DNA of 64,000 bases from Aliiruegeria haliotis (lineage in GTDB: Bacteria > Pseudomonadota > Alphaproteobacteria > Rhodobacterales > Rhodobacteraceae), in assembly GCF_003003255.1 (NCBI RefSeq), contig NZ_PVTD01000001.1, forward strand, positions 124,001-188,000, read 5' to 3'. The position numbers were made by a program, and so were the translations under genes. Positions 17,372 to 26,390 of this stretch are shown piece after piece; position 1 is the stretch's first letter; every line of letters begins with the position of its first letter. The notes beneath the pieces are model-generated. The model had not been told where the DNA came from and made no database searches. It was given only the letters and a program-made list of their open reading frames with translations.

Positions 17372-18748
17372 CTACTTGACCACCCGAAGCTGGTGCCTCG
17401 GCGCGGCATTTCCGGTTGCCAGCGCCTCGTAGGGGTCCTGGGGCGCGAGGATCATGTCGACAACCTGCCGCATCAGCCGCCGCCGCCCGCCGCCGGAGTA
17501 GAACCCGCCCGTCACCTGCGACGTCTCCAGCAGGTAGGAGCGATAGTCGCGATAGGCGCGGCTGTCGGGGCGTTTGGGGTGGGCGAAGAATTCCGCCAGC
17601 GGCTGGGTCGAGACAAACTCGGGCTTGGCATAGACCGACGTCCCGAACACCCTGATCGGCAGGCCACGCCAGAGCACCTGCTGCCCGGCCGTCGAGTTGA
17701 CGGTGACCGCGCTGCGGGCATGGTCGAGGAGCGCCGCGAGCTTGCCGCCGCGGACGTGGTGAACCCGGTCCGACACCCCGTGTTGCGCCGCGAGGCGGCG
17801 GATGTTCTGGCGGAGCGGTGTGCGTCCGTCTTCCAGAGGATGGGCCTTAAAAACAAGGTGGTGGTGGCGGGGCGCACCCTTCGCGAACCCTGCGATGCAG
17901 ACTTCGAGGAAGTCACCCATGGTCTCGAATGGACTGTGGTGCTGAAAGGAGCTGTCATGCTCCAGTTGCAGGAGAGCGAGGTGGTAGGGATAACCAGCCC
18001 GGACGATCCGCCGGGTCGCGATCTGCCGGTCGAGATAGTGAAACGGCATGCTCAATAGCCGGTTCAGGTGGAGCACGAACTCCCGCGTGACCGGCAGCGC
18101 ACGATGTGGGCGGAAGTGGGTGTAGCGCCGGTTTCGGAACATGACATGCCAATGGTAGAGCGCGCCGAACCAGACATGCTGCCGGGTGTCGCCCCAATGG
18201 GTCGGCGTGTCCGGCAGGTCGAGATCCGATTCCGCAAGTGTTTCCCGCATCGTCTCGACGGAAAGGTCCATCAGCCGCGAGTTTCCGTTCGATCCGCCAC
18301 GCTCGTAGGTGACCCAGTACGGCCGCAAGTACCCTTCCTCGAACACATGGACGGTCAGCCCGGCTGCCTTCGCAATCGTGACCGCCACGGCGTGGATTGG
18401 CCGGGTGTCGCCATAGAGCACGATATCGGTGATCGCCTTGTCCCGCAGCAGCGCGGCACAGGTCTCCGGCCAGGTGCTCTGGGGCGCGTCAAAGGCGATG
18501 TAGCTGGACGTGTCGGGCCAGTAGGCCGCGTCTCCGGCATTGAACCCGACGCGCCAGACCTCCGCGCCCGCGGCACGAAGCATGTCGCCGAGGGTTGCCA
18601 GGAAGGGACCGTGAGGCCCCTGAAGGAACAGGAACCGCCGGCTCTGCGCGAGCCGGGCGCCGGACGTGGGATCCGCGTGTGGGGGATTGTGCGGTGCCGT
18701 CAATTCGATTCCATTCTGGCGCTCCGGCGCAGTTTCGCCGATCCGCAC
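17372..18748 (-). CDS. kpsS: Capsule polysaccharide modification/export protein, KpsS-like
   Basis: Predicted up to 458 residues, similar to KpsS, which adds the first beta-Kdo to phosphatidylglycerol at the inner face of the inner membrane. Family signatures are FLFLQGPHGPF, DIVLYGDTRPIH, HVFEEGYLRPYWVTYERGGSN and HHHLVFKAHPLEDG. Further on come VNSTAGQQ and GLPIRVFG. The upstream limit is a GTG at 18748 without a good ribosome binding site, and the conserved part begins about 37 residues later, so the start is uncertain. The gene is divergent from ribE across a 128-base gap. It is separated by 421 bases from the rest of the capsule cassette. Confidence 0.85.
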   Translation of the reverse strand: MRIGETAPERQNGIELTAPHNPPHADPTSGARLAQSRRFLFLQGPHGPFLATLGDMLRAAGAEVWRVGFNAGDAAYWPDTSSYIAFDAPQSTWPETCAALLRDKAITDIVLYGDTRPIHAVAVTIAKAAGLTVHVFEEGYLRPYWVTYERGGSNGNSRLMDLSVETMRETLAESDLDLPDTPTHWGDTRQHVWFGALYHWHVMFRNRRYTHFRPHRALPVTREFVLHLNRLLSMPFHYLDRQIATRRIVRAGYPYHLALLQLEHDSSFQHHSPFETMGDFLEVCIAGFAKGAPRHHHLVFKAHPLEDGRTPLRQNIRRLAAQHGVSDRVHHVRGGKLAALLDHARSAVTVNSTAGQQVLWRGLPIRVFGTSVYAKPEFVSTQPLAEFFAHPKRPDSRAYRDYRSYLLETSQVTGGFYSGGGRRRLMRQVVDMILAPQDPYEALATGNAAPRHQLRVVK

Positions 18749-18876
18749 CAGAATGCCAGCCTTTCATGCCGGGAATGGGGCGGAAGCTGGGCGTGGTATC
18801 CCGCCGCACGCTTTCCCCTTGCCCGATTTGCGCACCGGGGATACCTGCGTTGAGAGAAAGCAATGGAGATCCGCAG

Positions 18877-19464
18877 ATGTTCACCGGAATCGTCACCGAC
18901 CTGGGCGAAATCAGGCAACTGGAGCGGCGCGGCGACCTGCGCGCACGGATCGGAACCGCATACGACATGGCTGGCGTGGACCTGGGCGCATCGATCGCCT
19001 GCAGTGGAGTCTGCCTGACGGTGGTGGACAAGGGCGACGACTGGTTCGCGGTTGATATCTCGGCAGAGTCCATTTCGAAGACCAATATCGGCGATTGGGC
19101 CGAGGGCGGCCGGATCAACCTTGAGCGCGCGCTCAAGGTGGGTGACGAGCTGGGGGGGCATATCGTCTCCGGACATGTGGATGGCGTCGCCGAGGTAGTT
19201 GCCATGACCGACGAGGGCGACAGCACCCGCGTGACATTCCGTGCCCCGGAAGCGCTGGCGAAGTTCATCGCCCCCAAGGGATCGGTGGCGCTCGACGGTA
19301 CGTCCCTGACGGTGAACGAGGTCGATGGCTGCGATTTCGGTATCAATTTCATCCCGCACACCAAGGAAGTCACCACCTGGGGCCGTGTCGCGATTGGCGA
19401 CCGCATCAACCTCGAAATCGACACGCTTGCCCGCTACGTCGCGCGGCTCGCGGAGTTCGACTGA
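18877..19464 (+). CDS. ribE: Riboflavin synthase alpha subunit
   Basis: Predicted 195 residues, converting two lumazines to riboflavin plus the pyrimidine precursor. The MFTGIVTDLGEI start is the family hallmark. The two lumazine-binding halves repeat: SIACSGVCLTVVD in the first and GSVALDGTSLTVNEVDG in the second. The GGHIVSGHVDGVA motif lies between them. The ATG at 18877 follows GGAGA and fits the conserved N-terminus. It is cut off from ribD by the capsule genes on the opposite strand. ribB (DHBP synthase) and ribH are not in the window. Confidence 0.97.
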   Translation: MFTGIVTDLGEIRQLERRGDLRARIGTAYDMAGVDLGASIACSGVCLTVVDKGDDWFAVDISAESISKTNIGDWAEGGRINLERALKVGDELGGHIVSGHVDGVAEVVAMTDEGDSTRVTFRAPEALAKFIAPKGSVALDGTSLTVNEVDGCDFGINFIPHTKEVTTWGRVAIGDRINLEIDTLARYVARLAEFD

Positions 19465-19640
19465 CAGGCGCCCCGACCCCGCGCACCCTGCGTGCTTCCC
19501 CGGCTGGAGACTCTTCACGGCCACCACGCCTGCGGAGCCGCAGGTCAAATCTGCGCCGCAATCCCACGCAACGCGAAACCACCGCTTGAAGCCCCCGCCG
19601 AGACTCCCTTTATTGGGCCAAGCACAAAAGAGGTTCCAAC

Positions 19641-21464
19641 ATGACAGAGTATCAGCCCCGTCCCGTGTTCGACACCGATATCGCCGGTCAGGCCGGGTTC
19701 GGCGACCTGCCGGAATGGGATCTTGGCGATCTCTACGCCAGCCCGGACGCGCCGGAGTTGAAGCGCGATCTCGACTGGCTGGAGCAGGCCTGCCTGAGCT
19801 TTGCCGAGGATTTCGAGGGCAAGCTGTCCTCGCTCGGACATGCGGAACTGCTCGAATGCGTCCTGCGCTACGAGAAGATCGACGTGATCGCCGGCCGCAT
19901 CATGTCCTTTGCCGGGTTGCGGTACTACCAGAACACCACCGACGGTGAGCGGGCGCAGTTCCTCGGAAACTGCCAGGAAACGATCACCAATTTCACCACG
20001 CCGCTGGTGTTCTTCACGTTGGAACTGAACCGGATCGAAGATGACCGGCTCGACCTGCTGATGAACGAAAACGCGGATCTGTATCGCTACAAGCCGATCT
20101 TCGACAAGTTGCGCGCGATGAAGCCCTACCAACTGTCCGACGAGTTGGAGAAGTTCCTTCACGACCAGTCGACGGTCGGGGCCTCCGCCTGGAACCGCCT
20201 GTTCGACGAGACCATGGCCGGGCTGGAATTCGAGGTGAAGGGCGAGACCTGCAACCTTGAAACCACCCTGAATTTCCTCACCGAGCAGGACCGGTCTATT
20301 CGCGAAGCCGCCTCTCGGGAGTTGGCGCGTGTTTTCGGCGCCAACATCAAGCTCTTCGCCCGCGTTCACAATACCCTCGCCAAGGAGAAGGAGATCGAGG
20401 ACCGTTGGCGCGGCATGCCGAGCCCGCAGACGGGCCGCCACCTGTCCAACCAGGTCGAGCCGGAGGTGGTTGAGGCGCTGCGTGATGCGGTTGTCGCGGC
20501 CTATCCCAAGCTGTCGCACCGATACTACGACCTGAAACGCAAGTGGCTCGGGCTCTCCACGCTCGAGGTCTGGGACCGCAACGCGCCGCTGCCCATGGAA
20601 GACACCCGCATTGTCGACTGGCAACAGGCGCGGGACACCGTCATGTCGGCCTATTCCGGGTTCAGCCCGAAAATGGCCGAGATCGCGGAGCCGTTCTTCA
20701 CCCGGGGCTGGATCGATGCCGGCGTGAAACCGGGCAAGGCACCGGGCGCCTTTGCGCATCCCACTGTGGCCGAGGTCCACCCCTACGTGATGCTCAACTA
20801 CCTCGGCAAGCCGCGGGACGTGATGACGCTGGCCCACGAGCTTGGCCATGGCGTGCACCAGGTGCTGGCTGCGGGGCAGGGCGAACTGCTGTCGGCGACG
20901 CCGCTGACACTGGCCGAGACCGCCAGCGTCTTTGGCGAGATGCTGACGTTCCGCAAGCTGCTTGATGACGCAACCGACCAGGCGCAGCGCAAGGTGTTGC
21001 TGGCCGGCAAGGTGGAGGACATGATCAACACCGTTGTCCGCCAGATCGCGTTCTACGACTTCGAGTGCAAGTTGCACGACGCCCGCCGCAAGGGCGAGCT
21101 GACACCGGAGGACATCAACGCGCTCTGGATGTCCGTTCAGGGCGAGAGCCTCGGCCCGGCATTCTCTTTCATGGAAGGCTACGAGACCTTCTGGTCCTAC
21201 ATCCCGCATTTCGTGCATTCGCCGTTCTACGTCTATGCCTATGCCTTCGGGGATGGTCTGGTGAACGCGCTCTATGCCGTCTACGAAGAGGGCGACGCGG
21301 GCTTTCAGGAAAAGTACTTCGACATGCTCCGCGCCGGCGGCTCCAAGCATCACAAGGAGCTTCTGGCCCCCTTCGGGCTCGATGCGAGCGATCCGAAGTT
21401 CTGGGACAAGGGGCTCAGCATGATTTCCGGGTTCATCGATCAGCTTGAAGCGATGGAGGGCTGA
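19641..21464 (+). CDS. pepF: Oligoendopeptidase F (M3 family)
   Basis: Predicted 607 residues, a cytoplasmic zinc peptidase that cuts short peptides. The zinc motif HELGHGVHQ starts at H399, with E400 catalytic and H403 the second ligand. The third ligand is in the LAETASVFGEM motif about 25 residues on. The N-terminal oligopeptidase-F domain and the C-terminal HFVHSPFYVYAYAFG motif are typical of the clade. The start ATG at 19641 follows AGAGG. The gene stands alone between ribE and a gene-poor stretch. Confidence 0.96.
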   Translation: MTEYQPRPVFDTDIAGQAGFGDLPEWDLGDLYASPDAPELKRDLDWLEQACLSFAEDFEGKLSSLGHAELLECVLRYEKIDVIAGRIMSFAGLRYYQNTTDGERAQFLGNCQETITNFTTPLVFFTLELNRIEDDRLDLLMNENADLYRYKPIFDKLRAMKPYQLSDELEKFLHDQSTVGASAWNRLFDETMAGLEFEVKGETCNLETTLNFLTEQDRSIREAASRELARVFGANIKLFARVHNTLAKEKEIEDRWRGMPSPQTGRHLSNQVEPEVVEALRDAVVAAYPKLSHRYYDLKRKWLGLSTLEVWDRNAPLPMEDTRIVDWQQARDTVMSAYSGFSPKMAEIAEPFFTRGWIDAGVKPGKAPGAFAHPTVAEVHPYVMLNYLGKPRDVMTLAHELGHGVHQVLAAGQGELLSATPLTLAETASVFGEMLTFRKLLDDATDQAQRKVLLAGKVEDMINTVVRQIAFYDFECKLHDARRKGELTPEDINALWMSVQGESLGPAFSFMEGYETFWSYIPHFVHSPFYVYAYAFGDGLVNALYAVYEEGDAGFQEKYFDMLRAGGSKHHKELLAPFGLDASDPKFWDKGLSMISGFIDQLEAMEG

Positions 21465-22099
21465 CGCCGCGCCACCAGCCCGGCTCGCTTCCCCTGCGAA
21501 CTGCGGCGCGGGTATAGCCTCCGTGCGTCATGGTCATCTTCATGGGCACGGCAACCATCCGGCGTCATGGGATGGCGTGAGGTGTCCGCGTCTGTCCAAG
21601 ACGAACAAGATACGAACGAGCATCGGCATCGGGGCAGTTCCCTCGACTGTGAATTGCCCGTTGGTAGGGGGTGTTGCTCTCGGACAAGCCGGCGGGCTGG
21701 TGCTGGCCATGAACTGCGCCTGCCCGGCGGTGTGACGGATGTATGAACGGTCCGGTTTCGCCGCCGAGGATGAACTCTGCCTCGGCGGCCGCTCCGGCCC
21801 ACAGGCGATCCTGCGTCGTCTGCTTCCCTGTTCGTCAGGCCCCGCCGGGCTTGCAGAGACATGCCGATAAGGCCTTGAAACGGAACCTGTCTGCCGTGGC
21901 CAAGTCAAACCAACCTGCGCGCTGGCAACCATGCAGAACAGGGGTGTGAAGGTGTTTCCGAATGCCGGCAATTGGCACCTGGCCGTGTGCCACGAGTACT
22001 TGGGGCGGCGGCGGGAAACGGGGGCTTCAAAAAAACAAACTTTGGGCGTGCGGGCCAAAATGTGGTATCGTTTCACCATTCAGAGAAGGAGTTCTTGCC
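21465..22099. other. 635-base stretch with no supportable gene
   Basis: Open frames on both strands here have unlikely compositions and no ribosome binding sites. The right end is less GC-rich than the neighbouring genes and contains A-runs close to the next start. It may be decayed coding sequence plus the promoter of the 22100 gene. No repeats or RNA gene were recognised. Confidence 0.45.
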
Positions 22100-22474
22100 A
22101 TGTCAAGATCGTGCCTCTTCTCGGTAGTATTTGGAGCCTGTCTCGCAATTCCTGTTCCCGCCAGTTCGATTCAGGCGGCTCAAATCATTCCCGAGCGACC
22201 CCACACCGATGAGGTCGAAACGATGACAACCTATCGCGAGGAGCTTTTTGCCCTCTATTCCGTCTGTTCGGATGCCGCATTGGAACGCATCCTGTCGCGG
22301 CACGAGGTCGATCACTGCTACGATGTCTACATCCGGCTGAAGCTGTCGTTTGTGAAAGGTGTGACGCTGGAGCAGTTCAAGGCGATGCCGGCGGCGAGTC
22401 GCACGGTTGCGAACACGAAAGGCTACACGGCCTATCGTGCCTGGCTGCACTCGCGGATAACGCATGGCCGCTAG
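22100..22474 (+). CDS. Small secreted protein, unknown
   Basis: Predicted 124 residues. The ATG at 22100 follows a strong AGAAGGAG and opens a signal peptide (MSRSCLFSVVFGACLAIPVPASSIQA). The mature part has two cysteines (SVCSDAALERIL and VDHCYDVYIRLKL) spaced about 19 residues apart, likely a disulphide, followed by a basic C-terminus ending RITHGR. No family is recognised. Base composition is lower in GC than the flanking genes, which may hint at separate origin. The DUF4389 gene converges on it. Confidence 0.72.
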   Translation: MSRSCLFSVVFGACLAIPVPASSIQAAQIIPERPHTDEVETMTTYREELFALYSVCSDAALERILSRHEVDHCYDVYIRLKLSFVKGVTLEQFKAMPAASRTVANTKGYTAYRAWLHSRITHGR

Positions 22475-22498
22475 GATGCGACGCGCCGTCGTGCTGGC

Positions 22499-22798
22499 TC
22501 AATCCAGGTCCGTCCAAGGCCAGGGTTTCACTTCGCTGGCGGCGGTCTGGTAGCGCGCGGCCTTGGCGATCCAGATGCCAAGATCCGTGCCGAAATCGGC
22601 CAGCCGCTCGTTCGGTTCCCGGTTGTTGATCAGCATGATCACCAACTGGACGATGGTGGCGACCATCAGCACCGTGCTGGCAATGCCCAACATGAAGTAG
22701 ATGATGAGCATGTAGACGATCCGCAGCAGTATCGGGTCTTCGCTTCCCGGGTCGGGCTGCGGGCCGTGCAGACGGCCGTCAATTTTCTCGTTTTGCAT
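22499..22798 (-). CDS. DUF4389-like membrane protein
   Basis: Predicted 99 residues. The ATG at 22798 has GCGGAG before it. After a polar N-terminus, residues 23-56 form a long hydrophobic stretch (one long or two short membrane helices), followed by NREPNERLADFG, a hallmark of DUF4389 proteins, and an aromatic tail ending KPWPWTD. Function is unknown and it is probably an inner-membrane protein. It is transcribed towards the 22100 gene. Confidence 0.8.
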   Translation of the reverse strand: MQNEKIDGRLHGPQPDPGSEDPILLRIVYMLIIYFMLGIASTVLMVATIVQLVIMLINNREPNERLADFGTDLGIWIAKAARYQTAASEVKPWPWTDLD

Positions 22799-23085
22799 TG
22801 CGTGCGCTCCGCTGTCTCGTGCCCAATGTACCCGGCTGTCTCGGGCAATCAACGGCCCCAAAGGTCGCTGCCAGCGCGGGCATTCCCGATCGCAACAATG
22901 GACAGAGCCGCCGTTCAGCTGGTCGCATTGTGCAAACACACGCGGCAGGAGCGGCGGCTGGGGTTTCGGTCGCGCGGAGCCTGTATCTGCTGCCATCCGC
23001 ATTGACCTAGCACCTCTTGGGTGCGGCCCGGTGTCCGCCTTGCAGTGGTATACCCGCCTACGGCCGCCACCGGCCTGACAAACGA

Positions 23086-24054
23086 TCAACCCGGATCGGC
23101 GGCGAACATGCGATCGATCATGACCTGTGTGCCAACGCTGAACTCCAGTGGGCAAGGGTAGGGAACGCCGTCGCGCAGGCTCTCTCCGAAGGCTTCCACC
23201 TGCACCACGTATTGGTTCAGCCCCGGCCAGCGTTCTGTCAGGATGGAGCCATCCGGGCGGATAAGGTCGAGCCGCGCCTCCCCGTGAACATTGGCGTTGA
23301 ACGGATAGGCCAGCCGCAACAGGCCGCTTTCGCCGTGGAAGGTCATCTCCTGGTACGGGGCAAGCCGGGTCGACAGCAGCATCGAGAAGTGGAAGGACGG
23401 GAAACGCGCTTGGGTGCGCGACAACACGTCGACCCCGTTTTCATAGGTGATCTGCGCGCTGATCTCTTCCGGTTCCTCTCCGGTGGCGAACCGCGTCGTC
23501 CCGATGGGATAGACGCCGATATCCCGGATCGCACCGCCGCCCATCTCCGCCAGGTTGCGGATGTTCTTCACATCCGCACGGTTGTTGTAGGAGAAAGCGC
23601 CGTGAACCTGGTGCAGGGGACCGATTGCGCCATCGGCAATCAGTTCTCGCGTCCGGAGCCACTGCGGATGTTGCACAACCATGTAGGCCTCCGCCGCCAG
23701 GACGCCGGCTGCATCCCGCGCCGCGATCAGGCTGTCGAACTCCGTGGCCTCCATTGTCATCGGCTTTTCGCACAGGACCGCCTTGCCGGCCTTCATCGCC
23801 TTCAGGCTCCACTCGACATGCAGGGTATTGGGCAGCGGGATATAGATCGCGTCGATTTGCGGATCGGCCAGCATCGCATCATAGCTCGGATGCACCCGAA
23901 TGCCCGGAAAAAGCGCTTCGAAAGCGGCGGCCTTGTCCGGCGAGGAGGTCGCAAGCGCCTCTACCCTGGCGCCGCGGGCGGCGTGGATGGCTGGCCCCAT
24001 ATGCTCCCGTGCGAACTTTGAAGCTCCCAGAATACCCCAGCGGATCACGCGCAT
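23086..24054 (-). CDS. Gfo/Idh/MocA family oxidoreductase
   Basis: Predicted 322 residues, an NAD(P)-dependent oxidoreductase of the glucose-fructose oxidoreductase family. The N-terminal Rossmann motif is WGILGASKFAREHM. The catalytic-domain signature CEKPMTMEATEF (the EKP motif, lysine near residue 95) and the ADGAIGPLHQVHG segment are clear. The substrate is not predictable; sugars or inositols are usual. The ATG at 24054 follows GAGAAGGA. The upstream gap is shared with the divergent phaC, with no other sugar-catabolism genes nearby. Confidence 0.9.
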   Translation of the reverse strand: MRVIRWGILGASKFAREHMGPAIHAARGARVEALATSSPDKAAAFEALFPGIRVHPSYDAMLADPQIDAIYIPLPNTLHVEWSLKAMKAGKAVLCEKPMTMEATEFDSLIAARDAAGVLAAEAYMVVQHPQWLRTRELIADGAIGPLHQVHGAFSYNNRADVKNIRNLAEMGGGAIRDIGVYPIGTTRFATGEEPEEISAQITYENGVDVLSRTQARFPSFHFSMLLSTRLAPYQEMTFHGESGLLRLAYPFNANVHGEARLDLIRPDGSILTERWPGLNQYVVQVEAFGESLRDGVPYPCPLEFSVGTQVMIDRMFAADPG

Positions 24055-24372
24055 GTTATTATCCTTCTCTTGGCAATTTTCCCGGTCGAAGGCACGTCGA
24101 CCCGGGCGGTCGCGGCCAGCATCCTCCACCTTCGGGCCAGTGTCAAAGACGGCGCTGCAGCATTGGACCCGCCGCCATGCAGCAAAATCGTCAAATGGGA
24201 CTTTTAACGCTTTGGGAAGTGGTTTCGGCTACACGAAAACGGTTTTATTGTTGCGCTAACGGTGCGCGTAGGTCGCAGTTACACCGTTGGATCGCGGGAG
24301 GATAACCGTGTTGCTGCATCGCGGCGTGCGCGAGTCGCGCCTTTCGTGCAGTGAACAAGAAACGAGGTAGCC
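24055..24372. other. 318-base divergent region between the oxidoreductase and phaC
   Basis: No gene is supported. The region contains several TGCAGC/GCTGCA-type words (near 24155, 24177 and 24313), the kind of TGC-rich sequence that PhaR-type regulators bind in related bacteria. This is suggestive only, because the motif is short. Confidence 0.35.
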
Positions 24373-26211
24373 ATGACGACGAGCAGATCCGCAGCCAAAC
24401 GCCCGGCGGAGGGCGAAGTGACCTCCACGGCCGGCCGGACGCCGGCAAACACGACCGCCAGGCCAACCCGTGCGGACAAAGCGCCGAAGACCGACGCGCC
24501 GAACACTGCAAACCGGCGATATGAAAACCTCGACCGTTCCATCCGAGCCAAGTCGGCGCAGATGACCAACGGCCTCTCACCCAACGCGTCGCAGGCCGCC
24601 TGGACCGACTGGGCCAAACATCTCGCGCGTGCGCCCGGGCGGCAGCAGGAACTGGTCGAGCGGGCGCTGGACAACACCCAGACATTCTGGCTCGGCATGA
24701 TGGGGTTGGGCGATGGTTTCGAACCCCGGCCGGGTGACAACCGGTTCCGGCACGAGGGATGGGACAGTCCTCCGTTCTCTGTCTGGAAGCAAAGCTATCT
24801 GGCAGTGGAGGACTGGTGGCGCGCTGCGACCACCGAAGTGCGCGGTATGCGCCACAAGTCGACCGACCGGGTGGCTTTTCAGGCGCAGCAGGTCCTTGAC
24901 GCGCTGGCGCCTTCGAACTTCCCGCTGACCAACCCCGAGGTCATTGGTAAGACGCTGGAAACACAGGGTCAGAACTTCGTGGACGGCGCCCGGAACCTGT
25001 CCGACGACCTGGCGCGGGAACTGACCGGCGAGCCGGAGCGAATGGAGGGGTTCACCGTGGGCGAAAACATCGCCTGCACCCCGGGCGAGGTCGTGTATCG
25101 CAACGAGTTGATGGAGTTGATCCAGTACACGCCGACGACCGGCGCGGTGCACCCGGAACCGATCCTGATCGTCCCGGCCTGGATCATGAAATACTACATC
25201 CTCGACCTCAGCCAGAAGAACTCGCTGATCAGGTACCTCGTGGAGCAGGGCTTCACGGTCTTCGCGATCTCCTGGGTGAATCCCGATGCCAGCTTTGCCG
25301 AATACGGGCTGGATGCGTACCGCAGGCTGGGTGTCATGGCGGCACTCGATACGGTGGGCGCCATCGTGCCGGATGAGAAGGTGCATGCCTGTGGCTACTG
25401 CCTCGGCGGCACGATCCTGTCGATTGCGGCGGCAACCATGGGGCGCGAGAACGACGAACGACTGGCATCGGTCACGCTGCTCGCGGCCCAGACCGACTTC
25501 ACCGAGGCAGGCGAGGTGATGATGTTCCTCGACGAGAGCCAGATTGCCTACCTCGAGGACATGATGTGGGATCAGGGCTACCTTGATCAGAAGCAGATGG
25601 CCGGTGCGTTTCAGGCGCTGCGCGCGGAGGATCTCATTTGGGCCAAGGCGATACGCCGCTACTTGCTGGGAGAGCAGGAGCGGCCGTTCGACATCTCCGC
25701 ATGGAATGTCGACGCGACCCGGATGCCCTCCAGGATGCACTCGGAATACCTGCGCGGCCTGTTCCTCGAAAACCGTCTGTCGGGCGGGCGTTTCATGGTC
25801 GACGGACGGGCCATCGCCCTGCGCGACATCGAGGCGCCGTTCTTTGTTCTGGGCACGGAGAAGGACCACATCGCGCCGTGGAAATCGGTCTACAAGATCG
25901 GGCTCTTCAACGAGAACGAGCAGACGTTCGTGCTGACGTCCGGCGGCCACAACTCTGGCATCCTTTCGGAGCCGGGCCACGCGCGCCGATCCTTCCGCAT
26001 GGGGTACCGGGCTGCCGACGAGCATTTCGAGGACCCCGCGACCTTCGTGGAGAACCACGAGAAGGTGGAGGGATCCTGGTGGCCGGTCTGGGTGGATTTC
26101 CTGACCGCGAAGGGCCGCGACGGCATGGTGCCAGCCCGGGCCATCGGCGCGCCCGAAGCCGGGATCACCCCGATCTGTCCGGCTCCGGGTACCTACGTGC
26201 TTCAGGAGTGA
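24373..26211 (+). CDS. phaC: Class I polyhydroxyalkanoate synthase
   Basis: Predicted 612 residues, polymerising 3-hydroxyacyl-CoA into polyhydroxyalkanoate granules. The lipase-like box is GYCLGG with catalytic Cys343; the triad is completed by Asp498 (EKDHIAPW) and His526 (SGGHNSGI). The N-terminal domain has the usual FxVWKQSYL region. The C-terminus ends with the family-type PGTYVLQE, and the length fits class I. About 50 N-terminal residues are Thr/Ala/Lys-rich and of low complexity. The ATG at 24373 follows GAGG. phaZ, phaP and phaR, often nearby in relatives, are absent here. Confidence 0.96.
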   Translation: MTTSRSAAKRPAEGEVTSTAGRTPANTTARPTRADKAPKTDAPNTANRRYENLDRSIRAKSAQMTNGLSPNASQAAWTDWAKHLARAPGRQQELVERALDNTQTFWLGMMGLGDGFEPRPGDNRFRHEGWDSPPFSVWKQSYLAVEDWWRAATTEVRGMRHKSTDRVAFQAQQVLDALAPSNFPLTNPEVIGKTLETQGQNFVDGARNLSDDLARELTGEPERMEGFTVGENIACTPGEVVYRNELMELIQYTPTTGAVHPEPILIVPAWIMKYYILDLSQKNSLIRYLVEQGFTVFAISWVNPDASFAEYGLDAYRRLGVMAALDTVGAIVPDEKVHACGYCLGGTILSIAAATMGRENDERLASVTLLAAQTDFTEAGEVMMFLDESQIAYLEDMMWDQGYLDQKQMAGAFQALRAEDLIWAKAIRRYLLGEQERPFDISAWNVDATRMPSRMHSEYLRGLFLENRLSGGRFMVDGRAIALRDIEAPFFVLGTEKDHIAPWKSVYKIGLFNENEQTFVLTSGGHNSGILSEPGHARRSFRMGYRAADEHFEDPATFVENHEKVEGSWWPVWVDFLTAKGRDGMVPARAIGAPEAGITPICPAPGTYVLQE

Positions 26212-26390
26212 TCACGGGAAGGCCTTGATATCGCTCCGCGAATGACAGGGGCGTCGCGAGGACGCGGCGCTCTGCCAATTGGGCGGCACATCGGTCGGGC
26301 TGGCCCATGTTGCGGTGCGTCGCACCTGAAGGCTTTTGCGGGTTTCAGGCTGGCTCGTCGGTCGTCCCGCGCAAGCCGGTCGCGCCATCC

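Noticed and set aside
21540-22079. Minus-strand 179-codon frame in the gene-poor gap after pepF
   Set aside because: No ribosome binding site, Pro/Arg/Ser-rich composition and no recognisable domain.
24150-24320. TGCAGC/GCTGCA words upstream of phaC as PhaR sites
   Set aside because: The motif is too short and frequent in high-GC DNA to call individual sites; noted only in the description of the region.
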